Shown here piece after piece: positions 18,145 through 27,182 of a stretch of 50,993 bases of DNA. A program made the position numbers and the translations under genes. The number at the start of each line of letters is the position of its first letter. Within the stretch, counting starts at the first letter, position 1. The stretch lies in assembly GCA_946480605.1 (NCBI GenBank), contig CAMLKW010000006.1, positions 1 through 50,993 of the forward strand, read 5' to 3'. The notes beneath the pieces were generated by a model. That model did no database searches. It was not told the DNA's origin and saw nothing but the letters and a program-made list of their open reading frames with translations. This stretch comes from an uncultured Roseateles sp. GTDB taxonomy: Bacteria > Pseudomonadota > Gammaproteobacteria > Burkholderiales > Burkholderiaceae.

Positions 18145-20928
18145 TCAGAACTGGAAGCTGCTGGCGTTCAGCGACGTGCAGGCGACGTTCTTCAGCAGCA
18201 GCAGCGGGCGGCGCGGGGCGGGGCCGGCGGCGTCGGGGTCCATGGCGATCAGCGCATCGCTGATGCCGCTGCGTGTGCAGCTGACATGGCCACTGCTCAG
18301 CGGCGCCGCCGCGGTGACGCCTGCCGCGCGCAGCACGGCGCTGAGGTTGATCACGTCGATACCCGGCGTGAAGTCGGCGATGGTGGCGCCACCCGTGAAG
18401 CTGGCCGTGAACGCGAACTGGTCGCGGCCCGCACCGCCCGTCAGCGCAGGCTTGAGCGCACCCACCGTGATCAGGTCATCCCCCGCCGTGCCCGTCACCG
18501 TCGTGCTGGCCGCCGTGATGTAGCTGTTGTAGAGGTTCAGGCCCATGACCACCGGGTCGTGGTCGGACGAGCGGTAGACCGTCGCCTGGTAGGGGTCCGG
18601 CGCGCAGGTGGCGCAGGCGGGTTGCTTGAACTCCTGGTTGTAGTCGTGCGCCACGGACTCGTCGGCGTTGATGTGCCACTCCGTCGCACCGCTGACCTTG
18701 GGCGACAGCGACGAGCTCGTGATCGCGTGGTCCAGACGGCCGGCGGCGCCGTCGAACACGTAGGAATAGCCCAGCGTGTTGAAGCGGCCGATCTGGTCGA
18801 CGAAGCCGTTGTCGGTCAGGCGGGTGATGGGGTCTTCCATGCCGTAGGCGTTGAAGTCACCCACCAGCACCACGTCGTTGCTGCCGCTGCTGGTCTGCAG
18901 CGACGCGACGAAGCTGCGCAGGCGATCGGCCTGCTTCACGCGCGTGGCGTTGTAGCAGCTCTGGCCGTCGCCCTGGTCCAGGTCCAGGCCGGAGGCACTG
19001 CCGCAGCCCTTGGACTTCAGGTGGTTGACCAGCAGCGTGAACTTCTGGCCGTTGGCCAGCGCGAAGCTCTGGGCCACGGTCGGGCGGTTGTTGACCGCGT
19101 CCGTGTCGATCACCGAGCCGCCAGCCGGCGTGAGCTTGGCGGGCTTGTAGATGATCATGTTCTTGATGGCGTCCGATCCCACCACGCCGGCCGCCGAGCC
19201 GGAGACGACGGCGTAGGTGCCGGCGCCGACCTTGGCGTTCAGCGCGGCCACCAGGTTCTGCGGTGCGATGGCGTTGTTCTGGATCTCCATCAGGCCCACG
19301 GCGTCGGCGTCGATCGCGCTGAGGGCGGCGACGATCTTGGCCTGCTGGCGGTTGAACTCCGCGAGGTTGTTGGCGCCGCGGCATTCGCCGGCGCAGGGCT
19401 GGGCGCCGGCACCCGCACCGTCAGCCGTCTGGCCGTTGGTGAAGGTGGTGAAGTAGTTCAGCACGTTGAAGCTGGCCAGCTTCACATTGCCACCCACGGC
19501 CGGCGGCGTGGTGGTGCGCGGGTTGGTCAGCGTGTACTGCAGCGCATCGTTGGCCAGCGGCACGATGCGGTAGGCGCCGGGCGCGCCGGTGCTGGTGGTC
19601 GTCGGGCCGAAGTCGATCACGCCGGTGATGCTGCCGATGGTGTCGCCGCCACGCAGCGCGCCGGTCGGGCCGGTGAAGGGCGTCGGGTTCACGTTCTGCA
19701 GCGTGCTGCCGTCTTCCAGCACGATCAGGCGGGCCGCGTTGTCGGCGGCCATGGCCTTGGCGGCGTCGCTGCCGGCACGGTACTTGTTGGTGGGCGTTTC
19801 CAGCCGGCCGCCGGCCGACAGCGTCAACTGGCCGTAGCGGGCCTGGAAGGCGTTCTGGCCCACGGTCAGCGGGCCGGCCAGCGTGACCAGCATGCCCTCG
19901 TAACGCTCCAGGCCGCCGGACACCGGCAGCGTGATCGGCGTGGGCGCCACGCTCTGGCCGGCGTTCACCAGCGAGACGCCGGTGACGGTGCCGATCTGCG
20001 TGACGGTGCCGCCACCGGTCGAGAACTCGGTGACGGTGCCGGCCACGCGCACCAACTGGCTGACGGACACGGTGGGTGCCGTGCTCGTGAAGACGAAGAT
20101 GCCGTCGGACGTGGCCGGGTTGCCGTCGCCCACGGCGGCCTGCATGTAGAAGCCGGTGTTGGTCAGGCGGGTCACGACGCCCTCGGTCGTGACGCTCTGG
20201 CCCGCCAGTGGGCTGGTGGCACCGCTACCCTGGATCTCGTAGGTCTGCTTGAAGGCGCCAGGCGTCGGCGCGGGCCCAGGAGCCGGGCCCGGGGCCGCGG
20301 CGGAGCAGACGGCGTAGGCGGTGCTGCTGTTGCGCGGCGTCGGCGTGCCATTGGTGAAGTCCGTGCTGTTGTTGCCGTTGTCGGTGCAACCCGCGTCGGC
20401 GCGCAGCAAGGCAAAGCCGTTGTTGGTCGGCGCCGGTGCGGGCGAGATCTCGGAACAATTGGCCGTCGTGCCGTAGCCAACGAGGTCCTTGATGCTGACG
20501 TCAGACGGGCAGGTGGTAGCGGCCAACGCCGTCGTGCTGTTGACCAGCGCCAGCTTGCCCGCGCTGCCGCTCATGTCGAAGCCGGCAGTGACCTCGGCCG
20601 CGGGCAGATCGGCGCCGACGGCGGAGGCGGCCGAAACGCCGTTACCGAGTTGCACCAGCAGGTACTGGCCCGGTTGCAACGTGCCTTTCAGGTTGACCTT
20701 CTGGTTGCCCCAGCTGCTGCCCGCTGCGGACGAGTACTGCAGAGACCAGGTGCTCATGTCGATGACGGATGCGCCGGCATTGCGGATCTCGACGAAGTCG
20801 TTCTTGTAGACGGCACCGGCACGGCCGCCGCCGCCGTAGACCTGGCTGATGACCGGGCCGTCGGCCGCAAACACGGAAGGCGCCGCAAAGGCCGCAGCAA
20901 GGAGAGCTACCAGGGGTCGGATTTGCAT
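18145..20928 (-). CDS. ExeM/NucH family extracellular endonuclease
   Basis: A 927-residue secreted nuclease. In order: a signal peptide (MQIRPLVALLAAAFAAPSVFA), a lamin-tail-like domain (VISQVYGGGG...FVEIRNAG), an OB/linker region to about 470, then an endonuclease/exonuclease/phosphatase domain from KLASFNVLNYF (about 480) through VLVGDFNAYG to SDHDPVVMG (about 790). The C-terminal part has LTGGAGRDQFAF, an RTX-like calcium repeat remnant. ExeM-type enzymes degrade extracellular DNA and affect biofilms. The start at 20928 was chosen for the signal peptide. Confidence 0.9.
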   Translation of the reverse strand: MQIRPLVALLAAAFAAPSVFAADGPVISQVYGGGGRAGAVYKNDFVEIRNAGASVIDMSTWSLQYSSAAGSSWGNQKVNLKGTLQPGQYLLVQLGNGVSAASAVGADLPAAEVTAGFDMSGSAGKLALVNSTTALAATTCPSDVSIKDLVGYGTTANCSEISPAPAPTNNGFALLRADAGCTDNGNNSTDFTNGTPTPRNSSTAYAVCSAAAPGPAPGPAPTPGAFKQTYEIQGSGATSPLAGQSVTTEGVVTRLTNTGFYMQAAVGDGNPATSDGIFVFTSTAPTVSVSQLVRVAGTVTEFSTGGGTVTQIGTVTGVSLVNAGQSVAPTPITLPVSGGLERYEGMLVTLAGPLTVGQNAFQARYGQLTLSAGGRLETPTNKYRAGSDAAKAMAADNAARLIVLEDGSTLQNVNPTPFTGPTGALRGGDTIGSITGVIDFGPTTTSTGAPGAYRIVPLANDALQYTLTNPRTTTPPAVGGNVKLASFNVLNYFTTFTNGQTADGAGAGAQPCAGECRGANNLAEFNRQQAKIVAALSAIDADAVGLMEIQNNAIAPQNLVAALNAKVGAGTYAVVSGSAAGVVGSDAIKNMIIYKPAKLTPAGGSVIDTDAVNNRPTVAQSFALANGQKFTLLVNHLKSKGCGSASGLDLDQGDGQSCYNATRVKQADRLRSFVASLQTSSGSNDVVLVGDFNAYGMEDPITRLTDNGFVDQIGRFNTLGYSYVFDGAAGRLDHAITSSSLSPKVSGATEWHINADESVAHDYNQEFKQPACATCAPDPYQATVYRSSDHDPVVMGLNLYNSYITAASTTVTGTAGDDLITVGALKPALTGGAGRDQFAFTASFTGGATIADFTPGIDVINLSAVLRAAGVTAAAPLSSGHVSCTRSGISDALIAMDPDAAGPAPRRPLLLLKNVACTSLNASSFQF

Positions 20929-20987
20929 GACTAGTTGGTAAAAATTGCCAAAACGCGGCGCATCGTATTGATGCTTCGTGACGAATT

Positions 20988-21013
20988 GATCCACCCCGTT
21001 CGTGGGGGTGATC
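20988..21013. promoter_or_regulatory. Dyad between nuclease and symporter genes
   Basis: In the 104-bp divergent gap, GAT-C-CACCCC (20988-20997) is the inverted copy of GGGGTG-ATC (21005-21013), with a 7-base spacer and one bulged C. It is 20 bp before the symporter ATG. It could be an operator or a leader hairpin; there is no direct evidence for either. No convincing promoter boxes were found in this gap. Confidence 0.35.
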
Positions 21014-21032
21014 TGAGTCATCATCCCGACCC

Positions 21033-22463
21033 ATGTCACCTGCACTGCTTTTGATCGGGGTTCTCACTTATTTCGCCCTGCTGTTGGTACTGGCGAGGTG
21101 CGTCTCGCACGGTTCTGGCGCCGAGGGTTTCTACGTGGGGGGCAGGGAAAGTCCCTGGCCGGTCGTCGCGTTCGGAATGATTGGCACGTCGCTTTCTGGC
21201 GTCACCTTCATCAGCGTGCCGGGCTCGGTGACGGTCAACGGCTTCACCTATTTGCAGATCGTCATCGGCCAGGTGTTCGGCTACGCCGTCATCGCCTTCG
21301 TGCTGCTGCCGGCCTACCACCGGTTGAAGCTGGCCTCCATCTACGGCCTGCTGGGCGAGCGCCTCGGGCCGGCGGCGCAGCGGCTGGGCTCGGCCTACTT
21401 CATCCTCAGCCGCACGCTGGGTGCCACGGGGCGGTTGTTCCTCGTCGTGGCCGTGCTGCACACGCTGATCCTGCAGCCGCTGGGCCTGCCGTTCGCGCTG
21501 GGTGCAGCGGTCGTGCTGGTGATGATCCTGCTCTACACGGTGGAGGGCGGCGTGAAGGCGCTGGTCTGGACCGACACGCTGCAGACCGCCGGCATGCTGA
21601 CCGGCCTCGTCGTCTGCACCGCGCTGCTGTGGCAGCCCGATGCCTTCGCGCAACTGGACGCCGCGGGCCTGAGCCGCGTGTGGGTCAGCGACCCGCTGAG
21701 CCGCGACTTCTCGGTGAAGGCGCTGCTGGCCGGCATGTTCATCGCGATCGCGATGACGGGGCTGGACCAGGAAATGATGCAGAAGAGCCTGTCGGTCGCG
21801 AAGCTGCGCGACGCGCAGAAGAACCTGCTGGTGCTGGCCGTGCTGATGCTGGTGGTGGTGGCCGTCTTCCTGCTGCTGGGCGGACTGCTGGCGCTGTATG
21901 CGCAGGAGCATGGCCTGGCGGCCAAGGGCGACGCGCTGTTCCCGACCGTGGTCATGCAGCACCTGCCGGCCTGGGTGCAGATCGTGTTCGTGCTGGCACT
22001 GGTGTCGGCGCTGCTGCCCAGCGCCGACGGTGCGCTGACCGCGCTGACGGCCAGCACCTGCCTGGACCTGCTGCGGGTGAGCAAGGAAGACACCCGCACG
22101 CGGCGGCGCGTGCACTACGGCTTCGCGCTGCTGTTCCTCGCGCTGGTGCTGGGCTTCAAGGCACTGGACAGCACCAGCATGATCTACCTGATCCTGAAGC
22201 TCGCCGGCTACACCTACGGTCCGCTGCTGGGGCTGTTCGCGTTCGCGATGTTCACGCCGCGGCCGGTGTCGGCGGGGCGGCTGGTGGCGGTCTGCCTGGC
22301 GGCGCCGGCGCTGTGCGCGGTGCTGGACTTCGGCCAGCCCTGGGGTGGGTATCAGATCGGGTTGGAGCTGTTGCTGCTCAACGGGTTGCTGACCTGGGCG
22401 GGGTTGTGGGCGGCGGCGCGCGGTAGCGCGAGACTGTCCCCCAGAAGCCCTTCAATCCAATGA
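21033..22463 (+). CDS. Sodium:solute symporter family protein
   Basis: A 476-residue inner-membrane transporter with about 12-13 hydrophobic segments. The N-terminal pattern GFYVGGRESPWPVVAFGMIGTSLSGVTF is the SSS-family start (sodium-site region), and LPSADGALTALTAST lies near the end. It imports an unknown organic solute with sodium; families close to this take up sialic acid, amino acids or nucleosides. It diverges from the extracellular nuclease gene, so nucleoside-type products are possible but speculative. It overlaps the next gene by ATGA. Confidence 0.88.
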   Translation: MSPALLLIGVLTYFALLLVLARCVSHGSGAEGFYVGGRESPWPVVAFGMIGTSLSGVTFISVPGSVTVNGFTYLQIVIGQVFGYAVIAFVLLPAYHRLKLASIYGLLGERLGPAAQRLGSAYFILSRTLGATGRLFLVVAVLHTLILQPLGLPFALGAAVVLVMILLYTVEGGVKALVWTDTLQTAGMLTGLVVCTALLWQPDAFAQLDAAGLSRVWVSDPLSRDFSVKALLAGMFIAIAMTGLDQEMMQKSLSVAKLRDAQKNLLVLAVLMLVVVAVFLLLGGLLALYAQEHGLAAKGDALFPTVVMQHLPAWVQIVFVLALVSALLPSADGALTALTASTCLDLLRVSKEDTRTRRRVHYGFALLFLALVLGFKALDSTSMIYLILKLAGYTYGPLLGLFAFAMFTPRPVSAGRLVAVCLAAPALCAVLDFGQPWGGYQIGLELLLLNGLLTWAGLWAAARGSARLSPRSPSIQ

Positions 22464-23230
22464 CGACCCAACCTACGAATCCGGGCAATGTCAGTGTGTC
22501 TGAGCGTCTGCTGGCCGAGGCCGTGGCACTTGGCCGGCAGGCCGAACTGAGCCCATCACGGCTTGCTGAATTGGAAGCGCGCATTGAGCGGACGATGGCC
22601 GAAGAGCGGCGGCAGCTTGATGAACGCATTGCATCGTCGAGAGCGCGTTACGCGCAAGCGGACCAAACGGCGCAGGCACCGCGGGTGCCGCGGATCGTGC
22701 AGGCGGCAGCGCTGCTGGGTTTGATCTGGCTGCTCGTCGGCTTGCTGTTCGAACTCAGCCTGGGTGGAGGATTCGTCTTCGCGTTCAGCACAACCTACTG
22801 GGCTGCTGCGCCCTGGCTCTTCTTCGGCGTGTGCCTGCTCTCGTCCCTTGTGTTCCTTCGAGCCGACATGCGCGAACGCGCTCGTCGAATGCATCAGTCA
22901 TGGGTCAAAAGCTGGTTGGTGCTCCCGTTGTCGTTCGGCGCGATGGCTGCCTTGTCAGTGGCGGCGACGCCGGGCTGGGCCGCGTTTCTCGGCTGGGTCG
23001 CCGGCGGTCCTGCCTTGCAGGTTGAGGTTCAGGTCGTCTCGGTGGGTTCGTTGTCCAGGAACTCCAGAGGCTGTGATCAATCGGCCGACTTCCTGGTCAA
23101 TGGACAGCTTGCAAGCCTGTGCCTTGAGAGGCGGATGGCGGCGCCTGCACTGCGGGTGGGCGAGCGCTTGGTCTTGGTCGGGCGCAGGTGGTGGTCCGGC
23201 ATGTACGTGGACGAGATTCGCCGGCCGTGA
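22460..23230 (+). CDS. Hypothetical membrane protein
   Basis: A 256-residue protein of unknown function. It has an acidic/basic helical N-terminus (about 1-70, possible coiled coil with ELEARIERTMAEERRQLDERI), transmembrane helices at about 77-100, 114-135 and 155-185, and a soluble C-terminal domain with two cysteines (GCDQSADF and LASLCLERR). The C-terminal part could lie outside the membrane and carry a disulfide. Base composition looks lower in GC than the flanking genes. It overlaps the symporter stop by ATGA. Confidence 0.72.
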   Translation: MTTQPTNPGNVSVSERLLAEAVALGRQAELSPSRLAELEARIERTMAEERRQLDERIASSRARYAQADQTAQAPRVPRIVQAAALLGLIWLLVGLLFELSLGGGFVFAFSTTYWAAAPWLFFGVCLLSSLVFLRADMRERARRMHQSWVKSWLVLPLSFGAMAALSVAATPGWAAFLGWVAGGPALQVEVQVVSVGSLSRNSRGCDQSADFLVNGQLASLCLERRMAAPALRVGERLVLVGRRWWSGMYVDEIRRP

Positions 23231-23338
23231 CGCGCGGCGCGCCCGCGCGTTTGGCGCTACGGTCTTGTCGATTCACGCCGCCAGCGTTCGTCGTCCGGCA
23301 TCGGGCGCGTGTTCGTGCCCTTGCTTAGGAGTGAACCC

Positions 23339-23551
23339 ATGTCGAATGCAGAAAAGCTGCGCGGCCCCGCGTCCTACTTTCCGTCCATCGAGAAGACCTA
23401 CGGCCAGCCGGTCGAGCACTGGCTGGCCATCCTGCGCGGTGCGTCGGGCCTCAAGCACATGGAGCTGGTGGCGCTGCTCAAGACCGAGCACGGGTTGGGT
23501 CATGGCCATGCCAATGCGCTGGTGGCCCACCATCTGAAGCATCCCGGGTAA
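23339..23551 (+). CDS. DUF4287 domain protein
   Basis: A 70-residue protein that is essentially one DUF4287 domain (YFPSIEKTYGQPVEHWLAIL... and LVALLKTEHGLGHGHANALVAHHL). The family function is unknown; in larger members it is joined to a DUF5655 domain. AGGAG stands before the ATG at 23339, which fixes the start. It is preceded by a 108-bp gap and followed by the ABC exporter genes after 46 bp. Confidence 0.82.
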   Translation: MSNAEKLRGPASYFPSIEKTYGQPVEHWLAILRGASGLKHMELVALLKTEHGLGHGHANALVAHHLKHPG

Positions 23552-23597
23552 GGCCCTGCGTGGCACGGGCATCACGCCCGGCGACACTGCGCGTCCC

Positions 23598-25373
23598 ATG
23601 TCGTCTGCCGCCGCTCCGCCCCAGTCCCTCCCCCGCATGCTTGCCGCCTTCGTGCGCGAGCACTGGCGCGCCTATGCCTCGGCCGCGGCCATGCTCAGCT
23701 GCATTGCCGGCTTGACGGTCTGGATCCCGCGCCAGGTGGGCCATGTGGTCGATGACCTCGTCGCTGGCGGGCTGCAGGGCGACGCGCTGCTGCAGCAGCT
23801 GGGCCTGCTGGTGGGGGCCGGCCTGGTCATCTACCTGCTGCGCGTGGGCTGGCGGCTGACCTTGTTCAAGGCCGCCTACCGGCTCGGCGCGCGGCTGCGC
23901 ACGCGGCTGTTCGCGCGGCTGGCGCTGCAGGGGCCGGCCTACTTCCAGGGCCAGCGCACCGGCGACCTGATGGCGCTGGCGACCAACGACATCGACACCG
24001 TCGAGATGGCCGCCGGCGAGGCCATGCTGGCCGGCTTCGACGGCACGCAGACCCTGCTGCTGGTGCTGGCCATGATGACCCTCGCCATCGACTGGCGGCT
24101 GGGCCTGGCCGCGCTGCTGCCCTTTCCGTTGATGGGGCTGGCGTTCTGGTGGATCTCGCAGCACCTGCACACCGCCGCGCAGGATTCGCTGAGCCGCTTC
24201 GGCGACCTGAACCAACAGGTGCAGGAAAGCCTCGCCGGCGTGCGCACGCTGCGCGCGCTGGGGCTGGTGAACCGCAGCGAGCAGCGTTTCGGCGACCTGG
24301 CCGGCAGCGCGGCCGAGGCGGCGTTCCGCTCGCAGCGCTGGGAGGCCGCCTACGAGCCTGCGGTCGGCATGACGCTGGGCGCCGCGACCGCCATCGCGCT
24401 GGCGGTGGGTGGCTGGCTGGTGGCGCAGCGCGAGATCAGCATCGGCCAGCTGACCGCGTTCACGATGTACCTGGGCCAGCTGATCTGGCCCATGTTCGCC
24501 GCCGGCTGGGTGCTGGCGCTGCTGGAGCGCGGCCGGGCCGCCTGGGCGCGGCTGGCGCCGGTGCTGGATGCGCCGTTGACGCTGGCCGACGAGGGCAGGG
24601 CGGTGCTGCCGGCCGACGCCACGTTGCGCTCCGAGGGGCTGAGCTTCAGCTTCCCCGGTGCGAGGCGGCCGGCGCTGGAAGGTGTCGATGTGGCGTTGAA
24701 GCCCGGCAAGACGCTGGGCATCGTCGGCGCGACCGGCGCGGGCAAGTCCACCTTCGTGCGCCTGCTGCTGCGCCAGTCGGAACCCGACGCGGGCCGCCTG
24801 ACGCTGGGTGGGGCGCCGCTGCCTGACCTGCCGCTGGCCACGCTGCGTGCCCACATCGCCTGGGTGCCACAGGAGCCCTTTTTGTTCTCGGCCTCGGTGG
24901 CCGACAACATCGCTCTGGCAAGACCTGGCGCCACGCCGGCCGACATCGAGGCCGCGGCGCGCCTGGCGGCCGTGCACGACGACATCCAGCGCCTGCCCAA
25001 GGGTTATGCGACCGAGGTGGGCGAGCGCGGCGTGACCTTGTCCGGTGGCCAGCGCCAGCGCGTCGCCATCGCGCGGGCGCTGCTCTCGGATGCGCCGCTG
25101 CTGGTGCTGGACGATGCGTTGTCGGCGGTGGACACCGGCACCGAGACCGACATCCTGGACCATCTGCGCGAGCTGCGTGCCGCACGGCCCGACCGCAGCG
25201 TCATCGTCATCGCGCACCGGCTGTCGGCGGTCATGGATGCCGACGAGGTCATCGTGCTGAAGCAGGGCCACGTCATCGAGCGCGGCACGCATCAGCGGTT
25301 GCTGGAACTGGGCGGCTGGTACGCCTCGCAATGGCGCTACCAACAGATCGAGGCCAGCCTTGAAGAAGACTGA
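23598..25373 (+). CDS. ABC exporter half-transporter, MdlA-like (degenerate site subunit)
   Basis: A 591-residue fused permease-ATPase. Six membrane helices occupy about 20-310. The nucleotide-binding domain has Walker A GATGAGKST (about 377), the signature LSGGQRQR and Walker B LLVLDDALSAVD. The catalytic Glu after Walker B is replaced by Asp (LDD), as in the degenerate-site partner of heterodimeric exporters such as MdlA. The next gene overlaps by 14 bases and supplies the other half. Substrate unknown; multidrug or lipid export is typical. Confidence 0.9.
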   Translation: MSSAAAPPQSLPRMLAAFVREHWRAYASAAAMLSCIAGLTVWIPRQVGHVVDDLVAGGLQGDALLQQLGLLVGAGLVIYLLRVGWRLTLFKAAYRLGARLRTRLFARLALQGPAYFQGQRTGDLMALATNDIDTVEMAAGEAMLAGFDGTQTLLLVLAMMTLAIDWRLGLAALLPFPLMGLAFWWISQHLHTAAQDSLSRFGDLNQQVQESLAGVRTLRALGLVNRSEQRFGDLAGSAAEAAFRSQRWEAAYEPAVGMTLGAATAIALAVGGWLVAQREISIGQLTAFTMYLGQLIWPMFAAGWVLALLERGRAAWARLAPVLDAPLTLADEGRAVLPADATLRSEGLSFSFPGARRPALEGVDVALKPGKTLGIVGATGAGKSTFVRLLLRQSEPDAGRLTLGGAPLPDLPLATLRAHIAWVPQEPFLFSASVADNIALARPGATPADIEAAARLAAVHDDIQRLPKGYATEVGERGVTLSGGQRQRVAIARALLSDAPLLVLDDALSAVDTGTETDILDHLRELRAARPDRSVIVIAHRLSAVMDADEVIVLKQGHVIERGTHQRLLELGGWYASQWRYQQIEASLEED

Positions 25374-27138
25374 GAAGCCCTGGCAAAGCGTCGGGCTGCT
25401 GATGGACTCGGCGCGGCCCGAGCGCGCTCAGCTGATCCGCGGCGGCCTTTGGCTGCTGCTCGCCGCCGGGCTGGAGGCGCTGGCCCCCATCCTCGGCAAG
25501 CGCTACATCGACGCCTACCTGCTGCCCGGCCGCTACGACCTCGGCGCGATGGGCATGCTGCTCGCGCTGGTGCTGCTGACCGGCTGGGCGGCCAGCTGGA
25601 TCCGTTACGCGCAGCTGTCGCGCATGGCCGGTGTCGCGCGGCGTTCGGTGCTGCGGCTGCGCGAGCGCGTCTACGCGCACGTGCTGGCGCTGCCCATGGC
25701 CTTCTTCGACAAGGCCATCACCGGCCAGCTCGTCAGCCGCGTGACCAACGACACCGAGGCGGTCAACCAGCTCTACCGCCAGGTGCTGTACGTGATGCTG
25801 GACTCGTCCATCGTCGTCGCCGGCTCGCTGGTCGCGATGGCCGTCCTGGACTGGCGGCTGATGCTCATCGTCGCGACGCTGGTGCCGGCCATGGTGGTCA
25901 TCATCCTGGGCTACCAGCGCCTGTCAGCGCCTGCGGTGGCGCGCACGCGGCAGCTGCGCAGCGACATCAACGCGCAGATGGCCGAGAGCATGGCCGGCAT
26001 GGCCGTGCTGCAGGCGGCCGGCGCGGCGGAGCGCTTCGGCCAGCGTTTCGAGGCGGTGAACGCCGAGCACCGGCTGTCGCGCATCGCCGAGCTGCGCGCC
26101 AACGCGTGGCTGCTGCGCCCGGCACTGGACCTGCTGAACGTGCTGCTGTTGGTGACCGTCATCTACGGCTTCGGCCGGCGCGAGCTGTCCGGGCTGGAGG
26201 TGGGCCTGCTGTACGCCTTTCTGGCCTACATCGCGCGCGTCGTCGAGCCGCTGATCCAGATCACGATGCAGTTCGGCCAGCTGCAGCAGTCCATGGTCGC
26301 TGCGTCGCGCGTGCGCGCGCTGCTGGAGGAGGACGAGCACCGCGGCCCGCCGCAGGACGGGTCGCCGGTCACGCAGGGCGCCATCCGCATCGAGGATCTG
26401 AGCTTCGGCTACGACCCGGCGCGGCCCGTGCTGCAGCATGTCGACGTGGACATCCCGGCCGGCAGCTTCACCGGCATCGTGGGCCATACCGGCAGCGGCA
26501 AGAGCACGCTGCTGTCGCTGCTGCTGCGCTTCTACACGGCGCAGGCCGGCCGCATCATCGTGGACGGCCAGACCCTGGCCAGCGTGCCTGACGCGGCCTT
26601 CCGCGACGCGGTGGGCCTGGTGCCGCAGGAGCCCTTCCTGCTGTCGGCCAGCGTGCGCGACAACATCGCGATGGGCCGGCCCGGCATCACCGACGAAGCC
26701 GTCGAGGCCGCCGCCCGCGATGCCCGCGCGCACGACTTCATCACCGCGCTGCCGCAGGGCTACGACACGAAGCTGGGCGAGGGCGGCGCGCGCGTGTCCA
26801 GCGGCCAGAAGCAGCTCATCGCGATGGCCCGCGCGCTGGCCGGGGCGCCGCGCATCCTGTTCCTTGACGAAGCCACCAGCAATGTCGACAGCGAGACCGA
26901 GGCCCGCATCGGCGCGGCGCTGGCGGCGCTGCATGGCCGCGTGACGGTCATCGCCATCGCGCACCGGCTGTCCACCATCCGCGCGGCCGACCAGATCCTG
27001 GTGCTCAACCACGGCCGGCTGCAGGAGCGCGGCCGGCATGACGAGCTGATGGCCGTTGAGGGCGGGCTGTACCGCCGCCTCGTCGAGCTGCAGACGCTGG
27101 AGGAGGCCGGGCCGGACGCCGATTCCGACGCCCCGTGA
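25360..27138 (+). CDS. ABC exporter half-transporter, MdlB-like (consensus site subunit)
   Basis: A 592-residue partner of the preceding gene, with six helices and an ATPase domain. It has Walker A GHTGSGKST (about 375) and Walker B ILFLDEATSNVD with the canonical catalytic Glu. Its signature is VSSGQKQ rather than LSGGQ. With the upstream subunit this gives one intact and one degenerate ATP site. The likely start is TTG at 25360, inside the previous gene, with GAGG about 7 bases upstream; the next ATG (25402) would remove 14 residues. Confidence 0.9.
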   Translation: MKKTEKPWQSVGLLMDSARPERAQLIRGGLWLLLAAGLEALAPILGKRYIDAYLLPGRYDLGAMGMLLALVLLTGWAASWIRYAQLSRMAGVARRSVLRLRERVYAHVLALPMAFFDKAITGQLVSRVTNDTEAVNQLYRQVLYVMLDSSIVVAGSLVAMAVLDWRLMLIVATLVPAMVVIILGYQRLSAPAVARTRQLRSDINAQMAESMAGMAVLQAAGAAERFGQRFEAVNAEHRLSRIAELRANAWLLRPALDLLNVLLLVTVIYGFGRRELSGLEVGLLYAFLAYIARVVEPLIQITMQFGQLQQSMVAASRVRALLEEDEHRGPPQDGSPVTQGAIRIEDLSFGYDPARPVLQHVDVDIPAGSFTGIVGHTGSGKSTLLSLLLRFYTAQAGRIIVDGQTLASVPDAAFRDAVGLVPQEPFLLSASVRDNIAMGRPGITDEAVEAAARDARAHDFITALPQGYDTKLGEGGARVSSGQKQLIAMARALAGAPRILFLDEATSNVDSETEARIGAALAALHGRVTVIAIAHRLSTIRAADQILVLNHGRLQERGRHDELMAVEGGLYRRLVELQTLEEAGPDADSDAP

Positions 27139-27182
27139 CCTGCATCAAGGCGTGGTGGTGCGGCCCTGCCTAGGCTGCGCGC

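Noticed and set aside
18286..20934. Long plus-strand open frame of 882 codons antisense to the secreted nuclease
   Set aside because: It is the high-GC shadow of the nuclease gene: composition is Arg/Gly/Val/Ala-rich with no family motif, while the minus-strand frame has a signal peptide and domains.
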